Of a DNA stretch of 64,000 nt, positions 19,321-28,947 are shown piece after piece. The stretch is from Ferrovum sp. JA12. GTDB taxonomy: Bacteria; Pseudomonadota; Gammaproteobacteria; Burkholderiales; Ferrovaceae. The position numbers and the translations under genes were made by a program. The stretch's first letter is position 1; every line of letters starts with the position of its first letter. The DNA lies in the NCBI RefSeq assembly GCF_001431705.1, contig NZ_LJWX01000002.1, forward strand, positions 62,001-126,000, written 5' to 3'. The notes beneath the pieces are model-generated. The model made no database searches. It saw only the letters and a program-made list of their open reading frames with translations, and had not been told where the DNA came from.

Positions 19321-20403
19321 TCAAATTTCACGGTGGTTTTCTATAAATTGGATAAGTTGATGGATCAGATCATTTTGCCGCAGTAACTCTTTTTGCCAAC
19401 GGTCAGCATGTTCTATTAAATTCTGCCAGTGGGTCACCAACTCCTCACATTCCATAGGAGTAATGGGAACGCCTTGGTTCCACTGATGGTGAAGGGTGAT
19501 AATCATTTGTTTTATCTTTGGTTGAGGAATGTTTTCAGTGTAACGTTCTAAAAAAGCTTCAAGCTTGGGCCAGTGAGCGTTTTTTTCCTGGGGGTAAATC
19601 TGCCAGAGAAGGGGCTTCCCCATCAATTGAGCCCGTGCCCAAGTGTCTTCACCACGGACAAAGAGAAGATCGCATTGCCTCATCATGTCATCAAAGGCAC
19701 TCTGAACCATACGCTCCAACCAAATAATTTTAAGAGCTGTATGCCTGAGATATTGTTTCTGCCAGGCTCTGATTTCTTCGGCTTGCCTCAAAGCCGTAGG
19801 GATATAGAGTAGACAAGGGATAGATAGAGTCTTAAGGCTATTAAGCAGGCTTAAGACTGAAGGGTTGTGATAATAAAATAACAGTATTTTAAAAGGTTGC
19901 TGTTGCCAGTCTCTGATTGAAGGAGGAGGAGCCTCAAGTTCTTTAGAATCATTGTTATCACCGTGAATCAGTCCCCCACTCCCTCTTGTGAAGCCTGGAT
20001 AGAAAAAAAACTCCGTGAGTGGTGGATGCGGTGAGGGTTTGAGATGAAATGACTCAATCCACTTTTCTGCGCTGAGATGTTCTATATTTACCCATAGGGG
20101 AATTGGCGTATTAGGGTCGATGAGTTTTATGTACCCAAGGGGAAGAGAACAACCAAATAAACTCACGATTCTTGGCGCAGTCTCCTCAAGAGTATCTACA
20201 GCCGACCATGCCCGAACAGTAAACAACTGCCGATCTTGTTCATCCATTAGGCTGAGGATGAGAGGCAGATCATCTATAAACAATGTGACCAAATACTCTT
20301 GCCTGAGGGATAACTCGCGACAAAGACGCAACGCCACTCCGGCATCACCAAAATTATCGATGACTTGACAAAAGCAATGCCAGTATGGCGTTTTTACATC
20401 CAT
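19321..20403 (-). CDS. earP: EF-P arginine rhamnosyltransferase
   Basis: A 360-residue GT-B enzyme of the EarP family, which attaches rhamnose from TDP-rhamnose to Arg32 of EF-P. Marks seen are the N-terminal CFCQVIDNFGDAGVALRL, WVNIEHLSAEKWIE, FFFYPGFTRGSGGL and the C-terminal FVRGEDTWARAQLMGKPLLWQIYPQ donor-binding motif. It lies directly upstream of efp in the same direction, with 39 nt between them and a possible efp -10 in the gap, the standard arrangement in Arg32-type bacteria. Confidence 0.95.
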   Translation of the reverse strand: MDVKTPYWHCFCQVIDNFGDAGVALRLCRELSLRQEYLVTLFIDDLPLILSLMDEQDRQLFTVRAWSAVDTLEETAPRIVSLFGCSLPLGYIKLIDPNTPIPLWVNIEHLSAEKWIESFHLKPSPHPPLTEFFFYPGFTRGSGGLIHGDNNDSKELEAPPPSIRDWQQQPFKILLFYYHNPSVLSLLNSLKTLSIPCLLYIPTALRQAEEIRAWQKQYLRHTALKIIWLERMVQSAFDDMMRQCDLLFVRGEDTWARAQLMGKPLLWQIYPQEKNAHWPKLEAFLERYTENIPQPKIKQMIITLHHQWNQGVPITPMECEELVTHWQNLIEHADRWQKELLRQNDLIHQLIQFIENHREI

Positions 20404-20811
20404 CTAAAGCTGTGCGAGGTAATCAGCTCCCGCTTGCGCGATAATGCCATCTTGCGAAGATTGGACACCTGAAATACCAATGGCTCCCACTAATTGGCCT
20501 TGATATACCAGCGGTAACCCTCCTTCAATGGGAGTGGAACCAGTCAGCTTGAGCATGACTGTGCGACCACCAGCTACCACTTCTTCGAGTTTTTTAGTGG
20601 GACGGTTAAATAAATAGGCGGTTTTGGCTTTTTCTTGAGACACGACCACAGAGCCTTTTTGGGTTCCATCCATGCGCTCCAAATAAATCAAATGGCCACC
20701 CTCATCTAAAATAGAAATGACCACATTCCATTGATTAGACTCTGCAGTGAGGCGAGCTGCCTCGGCAATACGTTTTGCATCATTGAGTTCTAGAGAGAGT
20801 CGAGTTTGCAT
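20404..20811 (-). CDS. GlcG/HbpS-family heme-binding-like protein
   Basis: A 135-residue single-domain protein of the GlcG/HbpS (DUF336) fold. It shows the N-terminal ISILDEGGHLIYLERMDG segment and the C-terminal GGLPLVYQGQLVGAIGISG segment. Relatives bind heme or are found in glycolate and cobalamin loci; the role here is unknown. There is no signal peptide. It abuts earP, whose ATG follows its stop without a gap, so they are co-transcribed by position. Confidence 0.8.
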   Translation of the reverse strand: MQTRLSLELNDAKRIAEAARLTAESNQWNVVISILDEGGHLIYLERMDGTQKGSVVVSQEKAKTAYLFNRPTKKLEEVVAGGRTVMLKLTGSTPIEGGLPLVYQGQLVGAIGISGVQSSQDGIIAQAGADYLAQL

Positions 20812-20930
20812 AAAAAACCTTTCTTAAATAAAACAGATTCTATCATACTCAAAATCGAGATTTAGGGCCTACCCATCAATAGCAATGTGGCTATTATTTA
20901 ACAATTTTTGCTATCTCTCATCACCCCAGA

Positions 20931-22412
20931 TTATTCAGGCCGCATTTGTGGGAACAGCAGTACATCTCGAATGGTTGGACTGTTAGTGAGTAACATGACT
21001 AAGCGGTCAATACCTATCCCTTCTCCGGCCGTGGGGGGCAGTCCATGTTCTAACGCACGGATATAATCCCCATCATAATGCATTGCTTCTTGATCCCCAG
21101 CCTCTTTTTGTTTCACTTGATCCAGGAAGCGTTGCGCCTGATCTTCCGGATCGTTCAGCTCAGAGAACCCGTTAGCAATCTCACGACCGGTAATAAATAA
21201 TTCAAAGCGTTCGGTAATCTCTGGGAATTGATCGCTGCGTCTTGCTAAAGGAGACACCTCAGCGGGGTAGTCAATAATAAAGGTAGGTTCAAACAATAAA
21301 GATTCAGTGGTTTCTTCGAACAACAGAAGTTGTAATCCCCCTAACCCCTCATTGGGACGAATGTGTCCCCCTAGACGTTTCACTTCTTCGGTTAGAAACG
21401 TCTTATCCTTTAATTGTTGATCGCTATAATGAGGATGGTATTTTTGAATCGCCTCTATAATGGTGAGGCGGTGGAAGGGTTGTGCCAAATCGATGGTTTT
21501 TTCATCATAGGTAATGAGTGTCGTCCCTAACACCGATTCGGCAACAAAACGGAACATTTCCTCGGTTAAAGTCATTAAATAACGATAGTCACGATAGGCT
21601 TCATAAAATTCAATCATGGTGAATTCAGGGTTGTGTCGCGTGGAAATGCCTTCATTACGGAAGTTTCTATTAATCTCAAAGACACGCTCCATCCCACCAA
21701 CCACGAGCCGTTTTAAGTAGAGCTCTGGAGCGATTCTTAAATAAAGAGGCATATCCAAGGCATTGTGATGGGTAACAAAAGGTTTAGCAGCAGCCCCACC
21801 TGGAATTGGATGCATCATGGGGGTTTCCACTTCAAGATAATGGCGGTTCACTAAAAACTCACGAATTTTTTGAATAATACGGCTGCGTGTTACAAAAACA
21901 TGCCGTGAGTGTTCATTGGTGATTAAATCCAGATAACGTTGACGATATTTTTGTTCTTGATCGTTGAGTCCATGAAACTTTTCAGGCAAAGGACGCAAGG
22001 CTTTAGTTAACAAACGAATAGCTGTGGCGTGGATAGTCAGTTCCCCAGTTTTGGTGATAAAGAGATAGCCCTCCACCGCCATAATGTCGCCTAAATCCCA
22101 ATGTTTGAAATCTTGGTAAATCTCTTCACCCACTTCATCACGTTGCGCATAGATTTGCATGCGCCCTGTGCCATCTTGTAGGGTAGCGAAGCTGGCTTTA
22201 CCCATGACGCGCTTGAGTACCATGCGTCCTGCCATAGCCACCTGTTGGCGGGGTTCTGCCAGTTGTTCAGCGCTGCTTTGTCCAAATTGAGCATGCAGTG
22301 GCCCTGCCTCATGTTGTCGGTTAAAGTCGTTGGGAAAGGCAACGCCTTTTTCGCGAAGGGCTTTCAGTTTTTGGCGACGTTCCTCAATGATTTGGTTACT
22401 TTCTTCAGACAT
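20931..22412 (-). CDS. lysS: Lysyl-tRNA synthetase (class II)
   Basis: A 493-residue class IIb synthetase with an N-terminal OB-fold anticodon-binding domain (about 55-160, [23 protein letters not shown]). The catalytic motifs are [37 protein letters not shown] and [13 protein letters not shown]. It charges tRNA-Lys. It lies 19 nt downstream of prfB in the same direction, the conserved prfB-lysS pair. Confidence 0.97.
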   Translation of the reverse strand: MSEESNQIIEERRQKLKALREKGVAFPNDFNRQHEAGPLHAQFGQSSAEQLAEPRQQVAMAGRMVLKRVMGKASFATLQDGTGRMQIYAQRDEVGEEIYQDFKHWDLGDIMAVEGYLFITKTGELTIHATAIRLLTKALRPLPEKFHGLNDQEQKYRQRYLDLITNEHSRHVFVTRSRIIQKIREFLVNRHYLEVETPMMHPIPGGAAAKPFVTHHNALDMPLYLRIAPELYLKRLVVGGMERVFEINRNFRNEGISTRHNPEFTMIEFYEAYRDYRYLMTLTEEMFRFVAESVLGTTLITYDEKTIDLAQPFHRLTIIEAIQKYHPHYSDQQLKDKTFLTEEVKRLGGHIRPNEGLGGLQLLLFEETTESLLFEPTFIIDYPAEVSPLARRSDQFPEITERFELFITGREIANGFSELNDPEDQAQRFLDQVKQKEAGDQEAMHYDGDYIRALEHGLPPTAGEGIGIDRLVMLLTNSPTIRDVLLFPQMRPE

Positions 22413-22431
22413 AATTCATCCTTAACGTAGG

Positions 22432-23536
22432 TTAAACCCCTTGTTTCAAACTGGCTTCGATAAAAATATCTAAATCGCCATCTAATACAGCCTGTGTATT
22501 ACCCATTTCAACTTGTGTTCTAAGATCTTTAATACGCGATTGGTCGAGAACATAGGAACGAATTTGATGTCCCCATCCAATATCAGTTTTACTCTCTTCC
22601 ATCGCTTGCTTTTCTTCATTGCGTTTACGAAGTTCCACTTCATATAAACGAGATTTAAGCATTGCCATGGCCTCAGCCCGGTTTCTGTGCTGAGAACGAT
22701 CGCTTTGACACTGCACGGCAATATTTGAGGGCAGGTGAGTAATGCGAACGGCAGAATCGGTTTTATTGATATGCTGGCCACCAGCTCCTGATGCACGGAA
22801 GGTATCAATACGTAAGTCAGCAGGATTAATTTCCACTTCTATGGTTTCATCCACCTCAGGATAAACGAAGACTGAGGCAAAGGAGGTGTGGCGGCGGTTA
22901 CCAGAGTCAAAGGGAGATTTACGTACTAAACGATGAACCCCAGTTTCTGTTCTCAAATGCCCGTAGGCATAGGATCCATTGATTTTTAGTGTGGCACTTT
23001 TTATGCCAGCTACCTCACCAGGAGACTCTTCTAAAATCTCAACACCAAATCCTTTTCTTTCCGTATAGCGCAAATACATTCGCAATAGCATAGAAGCCCA
23101 ATCCTGTGCCTCAGTCCCACCCGAGCCCGATTGAATATCCACAAAACAGTTGGCGGCGTCCATGGGATGAGAAAACATTCTTCTGAATTCCATCTGCACG
23201 ACATCTTTTTCTAATTGCCGAATATCCGAAAAAACAGCTTCCAGCGATTCATCATCTTGTTCAGATAAGGCTAATTCGCTAAGCTCTTTGGCGTCCTTAA
23301 GAGCTATGGTAGAACGATCGATTTGATCAATGGTTTCCTCAAGTAGCTTCCTTTCTTTGCCGAGTTCTTGGCTTTTTTTACTGTCTTGCCATACAAGAGG
23401 GTCTTCAGAGAGAGAGATTATTTGCTCGAGACGTACGATTTTATTATCGTAGTCAAAGATACCCCCGAAGCGCAGCAATCCGAGTTTCAAGATCCTGTTG
23501 TAAATGGATAAGAGTATTGAGTTGTTCTGCTTCCAT
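22432..23536 (-). CDS. prfB: Peptide chain release factor 2, programmed +1 frameshift
   Basis: RF2 reads UGA and UAA. The first 27 codons run from ATG (complement 23534-23536) to CTT followed by an in-frame TGA at 23453-23455. Shifting +1 at CTTTGAC continues as [11 protein letters not shown] for 340 more residues, giving 367, the normal RF2 length. The body shows the SPF anticodon-like tripeptide (RKSPFDSG) and the catalytic GGQ (GAGGQHINK). The genuine coding is the join 23536-23456 and 23454-22432. recJ precedes it and lysS follows. Confidence 0.97.
23451..23466 (-). promoter_or_regulatory. prfB programmed frameshift site
   Basis: Minus strand CGGGGGTATCTTTGAC: an internal Shine-Dalgarno-like GGGGG, the slippery CTT codon and the UGA stop followed by C, as in E. 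coli prfB. Low RF2 stalls at UGA and favours the shift, which autoregulates the protein. Confidence 0.95.
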
Positions 23537-23562
23537 AGCCTGTCTTAATTCAAAAATTTGTA

Positions 23563-25272
23563 TTATACATGACACCAATGGTTGATTTCGAGTTGTAATT
23601 GATGGCGACCATTCCATTCATTATTCGTGACGCGAAACAATAGCCTGATTTGTTTGGGTAGCGGATCTGAGTATTTAAAATAAATACCTTGGAATTTTTT
23701 CTCTCCCATAGTTAACACCAACTTGGAATGTTTTTCTCCCACTAAACGCTGTTCTTGAATCAGGAATTCACCCATAAATAACGGGTTAGGGAAGTTTTGC
23801 CCCCATACTTCTTGCACGCACAGTTCGGCGAGATCAAGTGTAATATCGTCGACGTTAAGTGTTGAGTCATAAAACACTGTTTGCGTCATAGCCTCCTCGT
23901 TTAAATATACTTTTGCAACCTCTTCAAATGCCTCTGAAAATACAGTCCATTGATCTTTATAAATACTGGCGCCAGCTGCCGCAGCATGCCCCCCAAAGCG
24001 CTCAATCACATTGGGGTAGCGTTTACTAATGATGTCTAGGGCATCGCGTAAGTGAAAGCCTGGAATACTGCGCCCTGAGCCGCGGATGGTTGAGTTCTCA
24101 ATATTGTTAGCAAAAGCAAAGACAGGGCGGTGATATTTCTCCTTGAGACGTGATGCCACTAAACCTACTACCCCAGGATGCCACGCTTCATTATATAAAG
24201 AGAGGGTTAATTGATCTTTAATATCGAGCGTATCGAGTTGTTCTAGAGCATTTTGCTGCATGCTCTCTTCAACAAACTTTCTATCCTGATTAAAGTTATT
24301 TAATTGTTCTGCTAACAGCAAAGCATGGTCTGCCCGCTCGGTGATTAGGCACTCAATCCCAACGGTCATATCATCCATTCTTCCCGCCGCATTAATCCTA
24401 GGACCCAAAGCAAACCCTAAATCATTACTTTGAATACGACGAAAGTCCTTGCCCGCCAATTGCAACAAGGCTTTGATTCCAGGCTGCATGCTTCCTTGCC
24501 GTATACGGTTCAAGCCCTCTTGAACTAAGAGTCGATTATCCGCGTCCAGTGAGGCCAAGTCCGCTATCGTCCCAAGGGCCACTAAATCAAGAAGCTTAGC
24601 AAGATGAGGCTGGGTTTCTTCCGTTATGACGCCATGAGCTTTTAAGGCATGTCTCACTGCCAACATGACGTAAAAGATAACTCCAACACCGGCTAAGGCT
24701 TTCGCTGGAAAAGGACAAAAGGGTTGGTTGGGATTCACAATGGCGCTGGCCTTGGGTAAGGTGTCGCCAGGCAAGTGGTGATCGGTAATAATCACAGTTA
24801 AACCTAACTGATTGGCGTACTCTACGCCCTTGATACTGGCAATCCCGTTGTCAACGGTAACAAGTACTTGCCCTTGCTTCTGAACAGCAAGATTCACCAC
24901 CTCCGGCGTCAGTCCATAGCCCATGGTCATGCGATTGGGGACCACGTAATCCACTCTGGCCCCTAGCTGGCGTAACGCTCTCACAGCGACAGCACAGGCT
25001 GTGGCGCCATCAGCATCGTAGTCTGCAATAATAACAATTTTTTTTTGTTCAAGAATGGCTGTCACTAAAGCCTGACTTGCTTCATGTATCCCTTTGAGTT
25101 GCGACCAGTGAGGTAATTCTTTTAAAGATTGTTTCAGATCAGTCGTTGAGTGAATTCCTCTTTGCGCTAAAAGTTGAGCGTGAAGAGGAGATAATCCTTG
25201 GTTCACTAGTTGATTGACCACAGATTGATCAAATACTCTTTGTTTGAGTTGTTCTGGACGAATATAGCTCAT
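23563..25272 (-). CDS. recJ: Single-stranded-DNA-specific 5'-3' exonuclease
   Basis: A 569-residue DHH-family nuclease acting in recombination and mismatch repair. The DHH domain has IADYDADGATACAVA, VTVDNGIAS and TDHHLPGDTLP with the catalytic Asp/His residues. The DHHA1 part has GPRINAAGRMDD and RSIPGFHLRDAL plus FGGHAAAAGAS, and a C-terminal OB-like domain ends the protein. Its start lies 4 nt after the stop of the RpfE-like gene, a common betaproteobacterial pairing. Confidence 0.96.
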   Translation of the reverse strand: MSYIRPEQLKQRVFDQSVVNQLVNQGLSPLHAQLLAQRGIHSTTDLKQSLKELPHWSQLKGIHEASQALVTAILEQKKIVIIADYDADGATACAVAVRALRQLGARVDYVVPNRMTMGYGLTPEVVNLAVQKQGQVLVTVDNGIASIKGVEYANQLGLTVIITDHHLPGDTLPKASAIVNPNQPFCPFPAKALAGVGVIFYVMLAVRHALKAHGVITEETQPHLAKLLDLVALGTIADLASLDADNRLLVQEGLNRIRQGSMQPGIKALLQLAGKDFRRIQSNDLGFALGPRINAAGRMDDMTVGIECLITERADHALLLAEQLNNFNQDRKFVEESMQQNALEQLDTLDIKDQLTLSLYNEAWHPGVVGLVASRLKEKYHRPVFAFANNIENSTIRGSGRSIPGFHLRDALDIISKRYPNVIERFGGHAAAAGASIYKDQWTVFSEAFEEVAKVYLNEEAMTQTVFYDSTLNVDDITLDLAELCVQEVWGQNFPNPLFMGEFLIQEQRLVGEKHSKLVLTMGEKKFQGIYFKYSDPLPKQIRLLFRVTNNEWNGRHQLQLEINHWCHV

Positions 25273-25276
25273 AGAG

Positions 25277-26143
25277 TTAAATTAAAGTTGATAAAGAGAT
25301 AGGGCGGCGCCAAAATTTCCATTTATTCACTGGATTAAAAATAATTTCTCGGCTGTTGGGATGATCCGTTGCAAATAACCGGATCTCTCCTTGAGAGAGC
25401 TTGAGTTGTTCGTATATTTGTTTGAACAAACTGTTATCCAAATTAATTAACTCCTCACTCCACCTCTCCCAATCTCCATAAGCGGCATGAGCCTCTAAAT
25501 GGGTGATGACCTCTATGGTAGGCAATGAGAGTTGTGTGAGACTGTCCCAAAACCAAACCCCATGGATAAGACGAAGACGGTCTTGTTCACGTTTAAGGTT
25601 TACGCTGTGTTCATGACAGAGCATCTGTAATTCATTAAATAATTGGCGCCAGAATTTGTCTTGCTCTCCTTGCGGGAGATAAGGCGCTATACTCCGCCCA
25701 GCGCGGCTCAAGGGATGGGGGATATTGGTTGTCAGCGGATGATGACTCCCAATCAACCACAGAGATTCTGAGAGTATAAAAAACTCAAGCCCCTCTGATA
25801 AAAAATGTTGATTGAAGGTGGTCACCAACGCCTCGGACTCTGAACGAGCGATCGGGAAAGTATGGGCATCCATCAAGACTAAGCCATCGCCCTCTACATG
25901 TAAATGAATGGGGGTAGACAGTAACCAGTGTGGATAGCGTGAAGTTAGGTTTGCTCGCTCGGCAGTTTCACGAGCCTGACTGGTATTAAGGGGGGTTGTG
26001 GAGCATTGTTCTCGAGTGAGGCGATAGGCTAGAGAATTCACCTTAGCATGGGCTAATAGCTGTTCAAGATAGGGTAGTTCAGGCACTGACCCTGAGAATC
26101 TCTCGGGGATTAAGCCTGGCACAATATAAGTAAGATGGTTCAT
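25277..26143 (-). CDS. RpfE-like / phosphoglycerate mutase-related protein
   Basis: A 288-residue protein resembling the conserved betaproteobacterial protein found upstream of recJ and annotated as regulatory protein RpfE or phosphoglycerate mutase-like. Visible are ThrYIVPGLIPE at the N-terminus, a long central region with HVEGDGLVLMDA and LWLIGSHHP, and GVWFWDSL. I see no clear catalytic set. The ATG at complement 26141-26143 is preferred over a TTG 13 codons upstream, which would run into the lolC promoter. It probably forms an operon with recJ and prfB. The function is unknown. Confidence 0.7.
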   Translation of the reverse strand: MNHLTYIVPGLIPERFSGSVPELPYLEQLLAHAKVNSLAYRLTREQCSTTPLNTSQARETAERANLTSRYPHWLLSTPIHLHVEGDGLVLMDAHTFPIARSESEALVTTFNQHFLSEGLEFFILSESLWLIGSHHPLTTNIPHPLSRAGRSIAPYLPQGEQDKFWRQLFNELQMLCHEHSVNLKREQDRLRLIHGVWFWDSLTQLSLPTIEVITHLEAHAAYGDWERWSEELINLDNSLFKQIYEQLKLSQGEIRLFATDHPNSREIIFNPVNKWKFWRRPISLSTLI

Positions 26144-26160
26144 AATCTTCGCGTTAAAGG

Positions 26161-26189
26161 TTACAATGTATTTTTGTATCAAGTATAAA
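26161..26189 (+). promoter_or_regulatory. Candidate lolC/E promoter
   Basis: TTACAA at 26161-26166, a 17-bp spacer and TATAAA at 26184-26189. The GTG start of the permease is only 9 nt beyond the -10, so the mRNA would be leaderless or nearly so. Confidence 0.45.
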
Positions 26190-26198
26190 GACTAAATC

Positions 26199-27446
26199 GT
26201 GCAACGTTTTGAACATATCGTAGGTTTGCGCTATACGCGTGCCCAGCGTCAAAATCACTTTATCTCCTTTATTTCCATGATTTCCATGGCTGGCATCGGT
26301 CTTGGTGTCGCTGCTCTTATTATAGTGCTTTCCGTGATGAACGGTTTTCAAAGTGAGATGCGTGAGCGCATTCTTGGCGTAGCCTCCCACGTACAGATTT
26401 ATGCCAATGAGGATACAGGGCTGAGCCAATGGCAACAGATTATGGATCAAGCTATCCGTGTTCCTCATGTCAGTGCAGCAGCGCCTTATATCATGGGGCA
26501 AGGAATGTTAACCAGCGATAACCGGGCACAAGGCGCCATTGTGCGGGGGATTATTCCACAACAGGAAGATACGGTGGCTGATTTAGGTCAACACATGAAA
26601 CTTGGACGTTTGGATAATTTACAGCCTGGACAGTTTGGGGTCGTTATAGGCAGTGCTCTGGCTGATCACTTGCATGTGGGGATGGGGGATAAGGTTGTTT
26701 TAATCACGCCACAAGGACAGGTGACTCCTGCCGGCATGTTACCCCGCTTAAAACAATTCACCGTGGTGGGGATCTTCAGTGTTGGGATGTACGAATATGA
26801 TAGTGGTTTAGCCTTGATTGAGCTTCATGATGCACAAAAGCTGTTCCGCTTGGGGCAAGACGTCACAGGGATTCGTTTAAAACTGGATGACCTGATGTTG
26901 GCGCCACATGTTGCGGATCAGCTAGTTAAGTCTTTACCCATTGATGCGTGGGTCAGCGACTGGACAAGGGAGCACGCTAACTTGTTTCGCGCGGTGGCCC
27001 TTGAGAAAAATGTTATGTTTATCATTCTCTTATTAATCGTGGCCGTTGCAGCTTTTAATATTGTTTCTACTTTAGTGATGGCGGTGACTGATAAACAAGC
27101 GGACGTTGCTATCCTGAGAACACTGGGCGCTTCTTCACAAAGCATTATGCAAATTTTTATTATTCAAGGAGCGTTAATAGGTCTGGTGGGTACTCTGGGA
27201 GGCATGATATTTGGCGTGTTGATAGCCTTAAATATTCATTCTATTGTTCCCTTTATTGAGCATCTTTTTGGTGTCCATTTTCTATCCCCTCAGATTTATT
27301 TTATTTCTGAACTACCCTCTAAATTAGAATGGTCAGATGTATGGACTATCGCCGTGACATCCTTTTTTCTAACGCTCCTCGCAACTCTTTATCCTAGCTA
27401 TAGTGCATCACGTATTCAACCTGCGGAGGCCTTACGCTATGAATAG
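26199..27446 (+). CDS. lolC: Lipoprotein-releasing ABC transporter permease (LolC/LolE)
   Basis: A 415-residue permease with an N-terminal membrane helix (about 25-50), a large periplasmic domain, and three C-terminal helices of the FtsX type (about 275-410). With LolD it extracts lipoproteins from the inner membrane for LolA. Marks are the FEHIVGLRYTRAQRQNHFISFIS start and the DVAILRTLGASSQSIMQIF segment before helix three. Only one permease gene is present, so a LolF-like homodimer or a second gene elsewhere is possible. The start is GTG with no strong Shine-Dalgarno. lolD overlaps it by 8 nt. Confidence 0.93.
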   Translation: MQRFEHIVGLRYTRAQRQNHFISFISMISMAGIGLGVAALIIVLSVMNGFQSEMRERILGVASHVQIYANEDTGLSQWQQIMDQAIRVPHVSAAAPYIMGQGMLTSDNRAQGAIVRGIIPQQEDTVADLGQHMKLGRLDNLQPGQFGVVIGSALADHLHVGMGDKVVLITPQGQVTPAGMLPRLKQFTVVGIFSVGMYEYDSGLALIELHDAQKLFRLGQDVTGIRLKLDDLMLAPHVADQLVKSLPIDAWVSDWTREHANLFRAVALEKNVMFIILLLIVAVAAFNIVSTLVMAVTDKQADVAILRTLGASSQSIMQIFIIQGALIGLVGTLGGMIFGVLIALNIHSIVPFIEHLFGVHFLSPQIYFISELPSKLEWSDVWTIAVTSFFLTLLATLYPSYSASRIQPAEALRYE

Positions 27447-28137
27447 TCAGGTGATTTTGGAGGTGCGTAACCTCAGTAAGGTATTTACTCAAGGGCAAAG
27501 CTCTATTGTGGTACTAAAAAAAATCAACTTAACCGTCCACGCTGGGCAACATGTGGCCATTATTGGTGCCTCAGGCAGTGGTAAAAGTACTTTATTACAT
27601 TTGTTAGGCGGGCTTGATCGTCCCACTGAAGGGGAGGTGATCCTCGATGGGCAGGTGTTAAGTCAACTCCACGATAAACAGGTGGGTCTCCTACGCAACC
27701 AGAAATTGGGCTTTGTTTATCAGTTTCATCATTTGTTAGCAGAATTTAGTGCGCTGGAAAATGTTGCCATGCCTTTATGGATTGGCCGACAGGACAGGGA
27801 GTCCAGTGAGCAACAAGCGAGTCTCATGCTCGAGGCTGTGGGCCTCGGTCATCGCTTAGGTCACCGTCCAGCGGAGCTCTCGGGTGGAGAACGACAAAGA
27901 GCTGCTGTGGCCCGCGCACTCGTCAATCAACCACGGATTGTGCTCGCTGATGAACCCACGGGGAACTTAGATCGACTCACCGCTCAACATGTCTTTGATT
28001 TGATGATGCAATTAAACCGGAAAAAAGGCGCTGCTTTAATTATGGTGACCCATGATTTGGAGTTAGCAGCGCGAGCGGATATTCAGTATCAATTACGGGA
28101 TGGAGAACTACATCAAATAGACTCCTTAGCAGTTTAA
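27439..28137 (+). CDS. lolD: Lipoprotein-releasing system ATP-binding protein
   Basis: A 232-residue ABC ATPase of the MacB/LolD class. It has Walker A GASGSGKST, the Q-loop VYQFHHLLAEFSALENVAMPL typical of LolD, the signature LSGGERQRAAVARAL and Walker B VLADEPTGNLD, and ends in a short tail. The ATG at 27439 inside the lolC 3' end is used. The TAA is shared with the convergent Anbu gene (TTAA, 28134-28137). Confidence 0.95.
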   Translation: MNSQVILEVRNLSKVFTQGQSSIVVLKKINLTVHAGQHVAIIGASGSGKSTLLHLLGGLDRPTEGEVILDGQVLSQLHDKQVGLLRNQKLGFVYQFHHLLAEFSALENVAMPLWIGRQDRESSEQQASLMLEAVGLGHRLGHRPAELSGGERQRAAVARALVNQPRIVLADEPTGNLDRLTAQHVFDLMMQLNRKKGAALIMVTHDLELAARADIQYQLRDGELHQIDSLAV

Positions 28138-28907
28138 TTGTCTGGCGTTTGAACTAACGGATAAACAGAGTTGCCGTTAGTCTCCCATGGCATATCAGCC
28201 AGTTCAGTAAAGGCTTTCTTAAGACCTTCCCCCCATTGATGATGAACAAGGTTCAGGTAAGGGTCTCCTTCCTCTAGGCGCTGATGAACGGCTATTTTAA
28301 ATGTGTCTTTTTCAATGATCACTAAATCAATGGGCGGTCCCACCGATATGTTGCTACGCATGGTTGAATCAAATGAAACAATGATTGATTTAGTGGCCAC
28401 AGGAAGCGAGGTGGCGGGAGTTAATACGCGGTCAAGAATGGGTTTGCCATATTTGGTTTCGCCAATTTGGAAAAACAAAGTACCCTCAGAGGCTTCGATA
28501 AAGTTTCCTTCGCTGTAGATAAGAAATAAACGCGGACCTTCTCCTTTGATTTGCCCGCCCACAATAAAATTAGCTGCGGTATCAATATTTCGTTGTTTTA
28601 AATACTCTCCGTCACGTTCTTGAATATCACGTAAACAATCACCAATTAAAATAGCTACGTCATACATGGAATGGCAATTCCACACATTTTTTTGGTCGTT
28701 ATCTCGCCCTCTTTGCAATAATAAACTGATGGTTCCTTGACTGATAGCTAGATTGCCTGAACTTAAGGTAACAATAACTCTTTCGCCTTGTTTCTCAAGA
28801 ATACGACATTTACAGAATTTGGCGATATTATCGACTCCTGCATTGGTTCGCGAATCCGAGGCAAAAATCATTCCTTGTAATAAATTCGTGGCCACACAAT
28901 AGGTCAT
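28134..28907 (-). CDS. Anbu proteasome-like peptidase (COG3484)
   Basis: A 257-residue Ntn-hydrolase. After removal of Met1 the N-terminus is Thr1 (MTYCVATN), the expected nucleophile. Asp17 lies in ASDSRTNAG and a Lys at mature position 29 or 32 fits the proteasome-type triad. It matches the Anbu class, ancestral beta-subunit-like peptidases that form open helical or ring assemblies without a known unfoldase. It is the last gene of an operon with ATP-grasp and alpha-E genes, 40 nt after the latter, with AGGA before its ATG. The substrate is unknown; in related clusters a transglutaminase-like protease is often present but not here. Confidence 0.9.
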   Translation of the reverse strand: MTYCVATNLLQGMIFASDSRTNAGVDNIAKFCKCRILEKQGERVIVTLSSGNLAISQGTISLLLQRGRDNDQKNVWNCHSMYDVAILIGDCLRDIQERDGEYLKQRNIDTAANFIVGGQIKGEGPRLFLIYSEGNFIEASEGTLFFQIGETKYGKPILDRVLTPATSLPVATKSIIVSFDSTMRSNISVGPPIDLVIIEKDTFKIAVHQRLEEGDPYLNLVHHQWGEGLKKAFTELADMPWETNGNSVYPLVQTPDN

Positions 28908-28947
28908 TTAAAGATTTCCTGAAATTTATATATAAAACATACCATAC

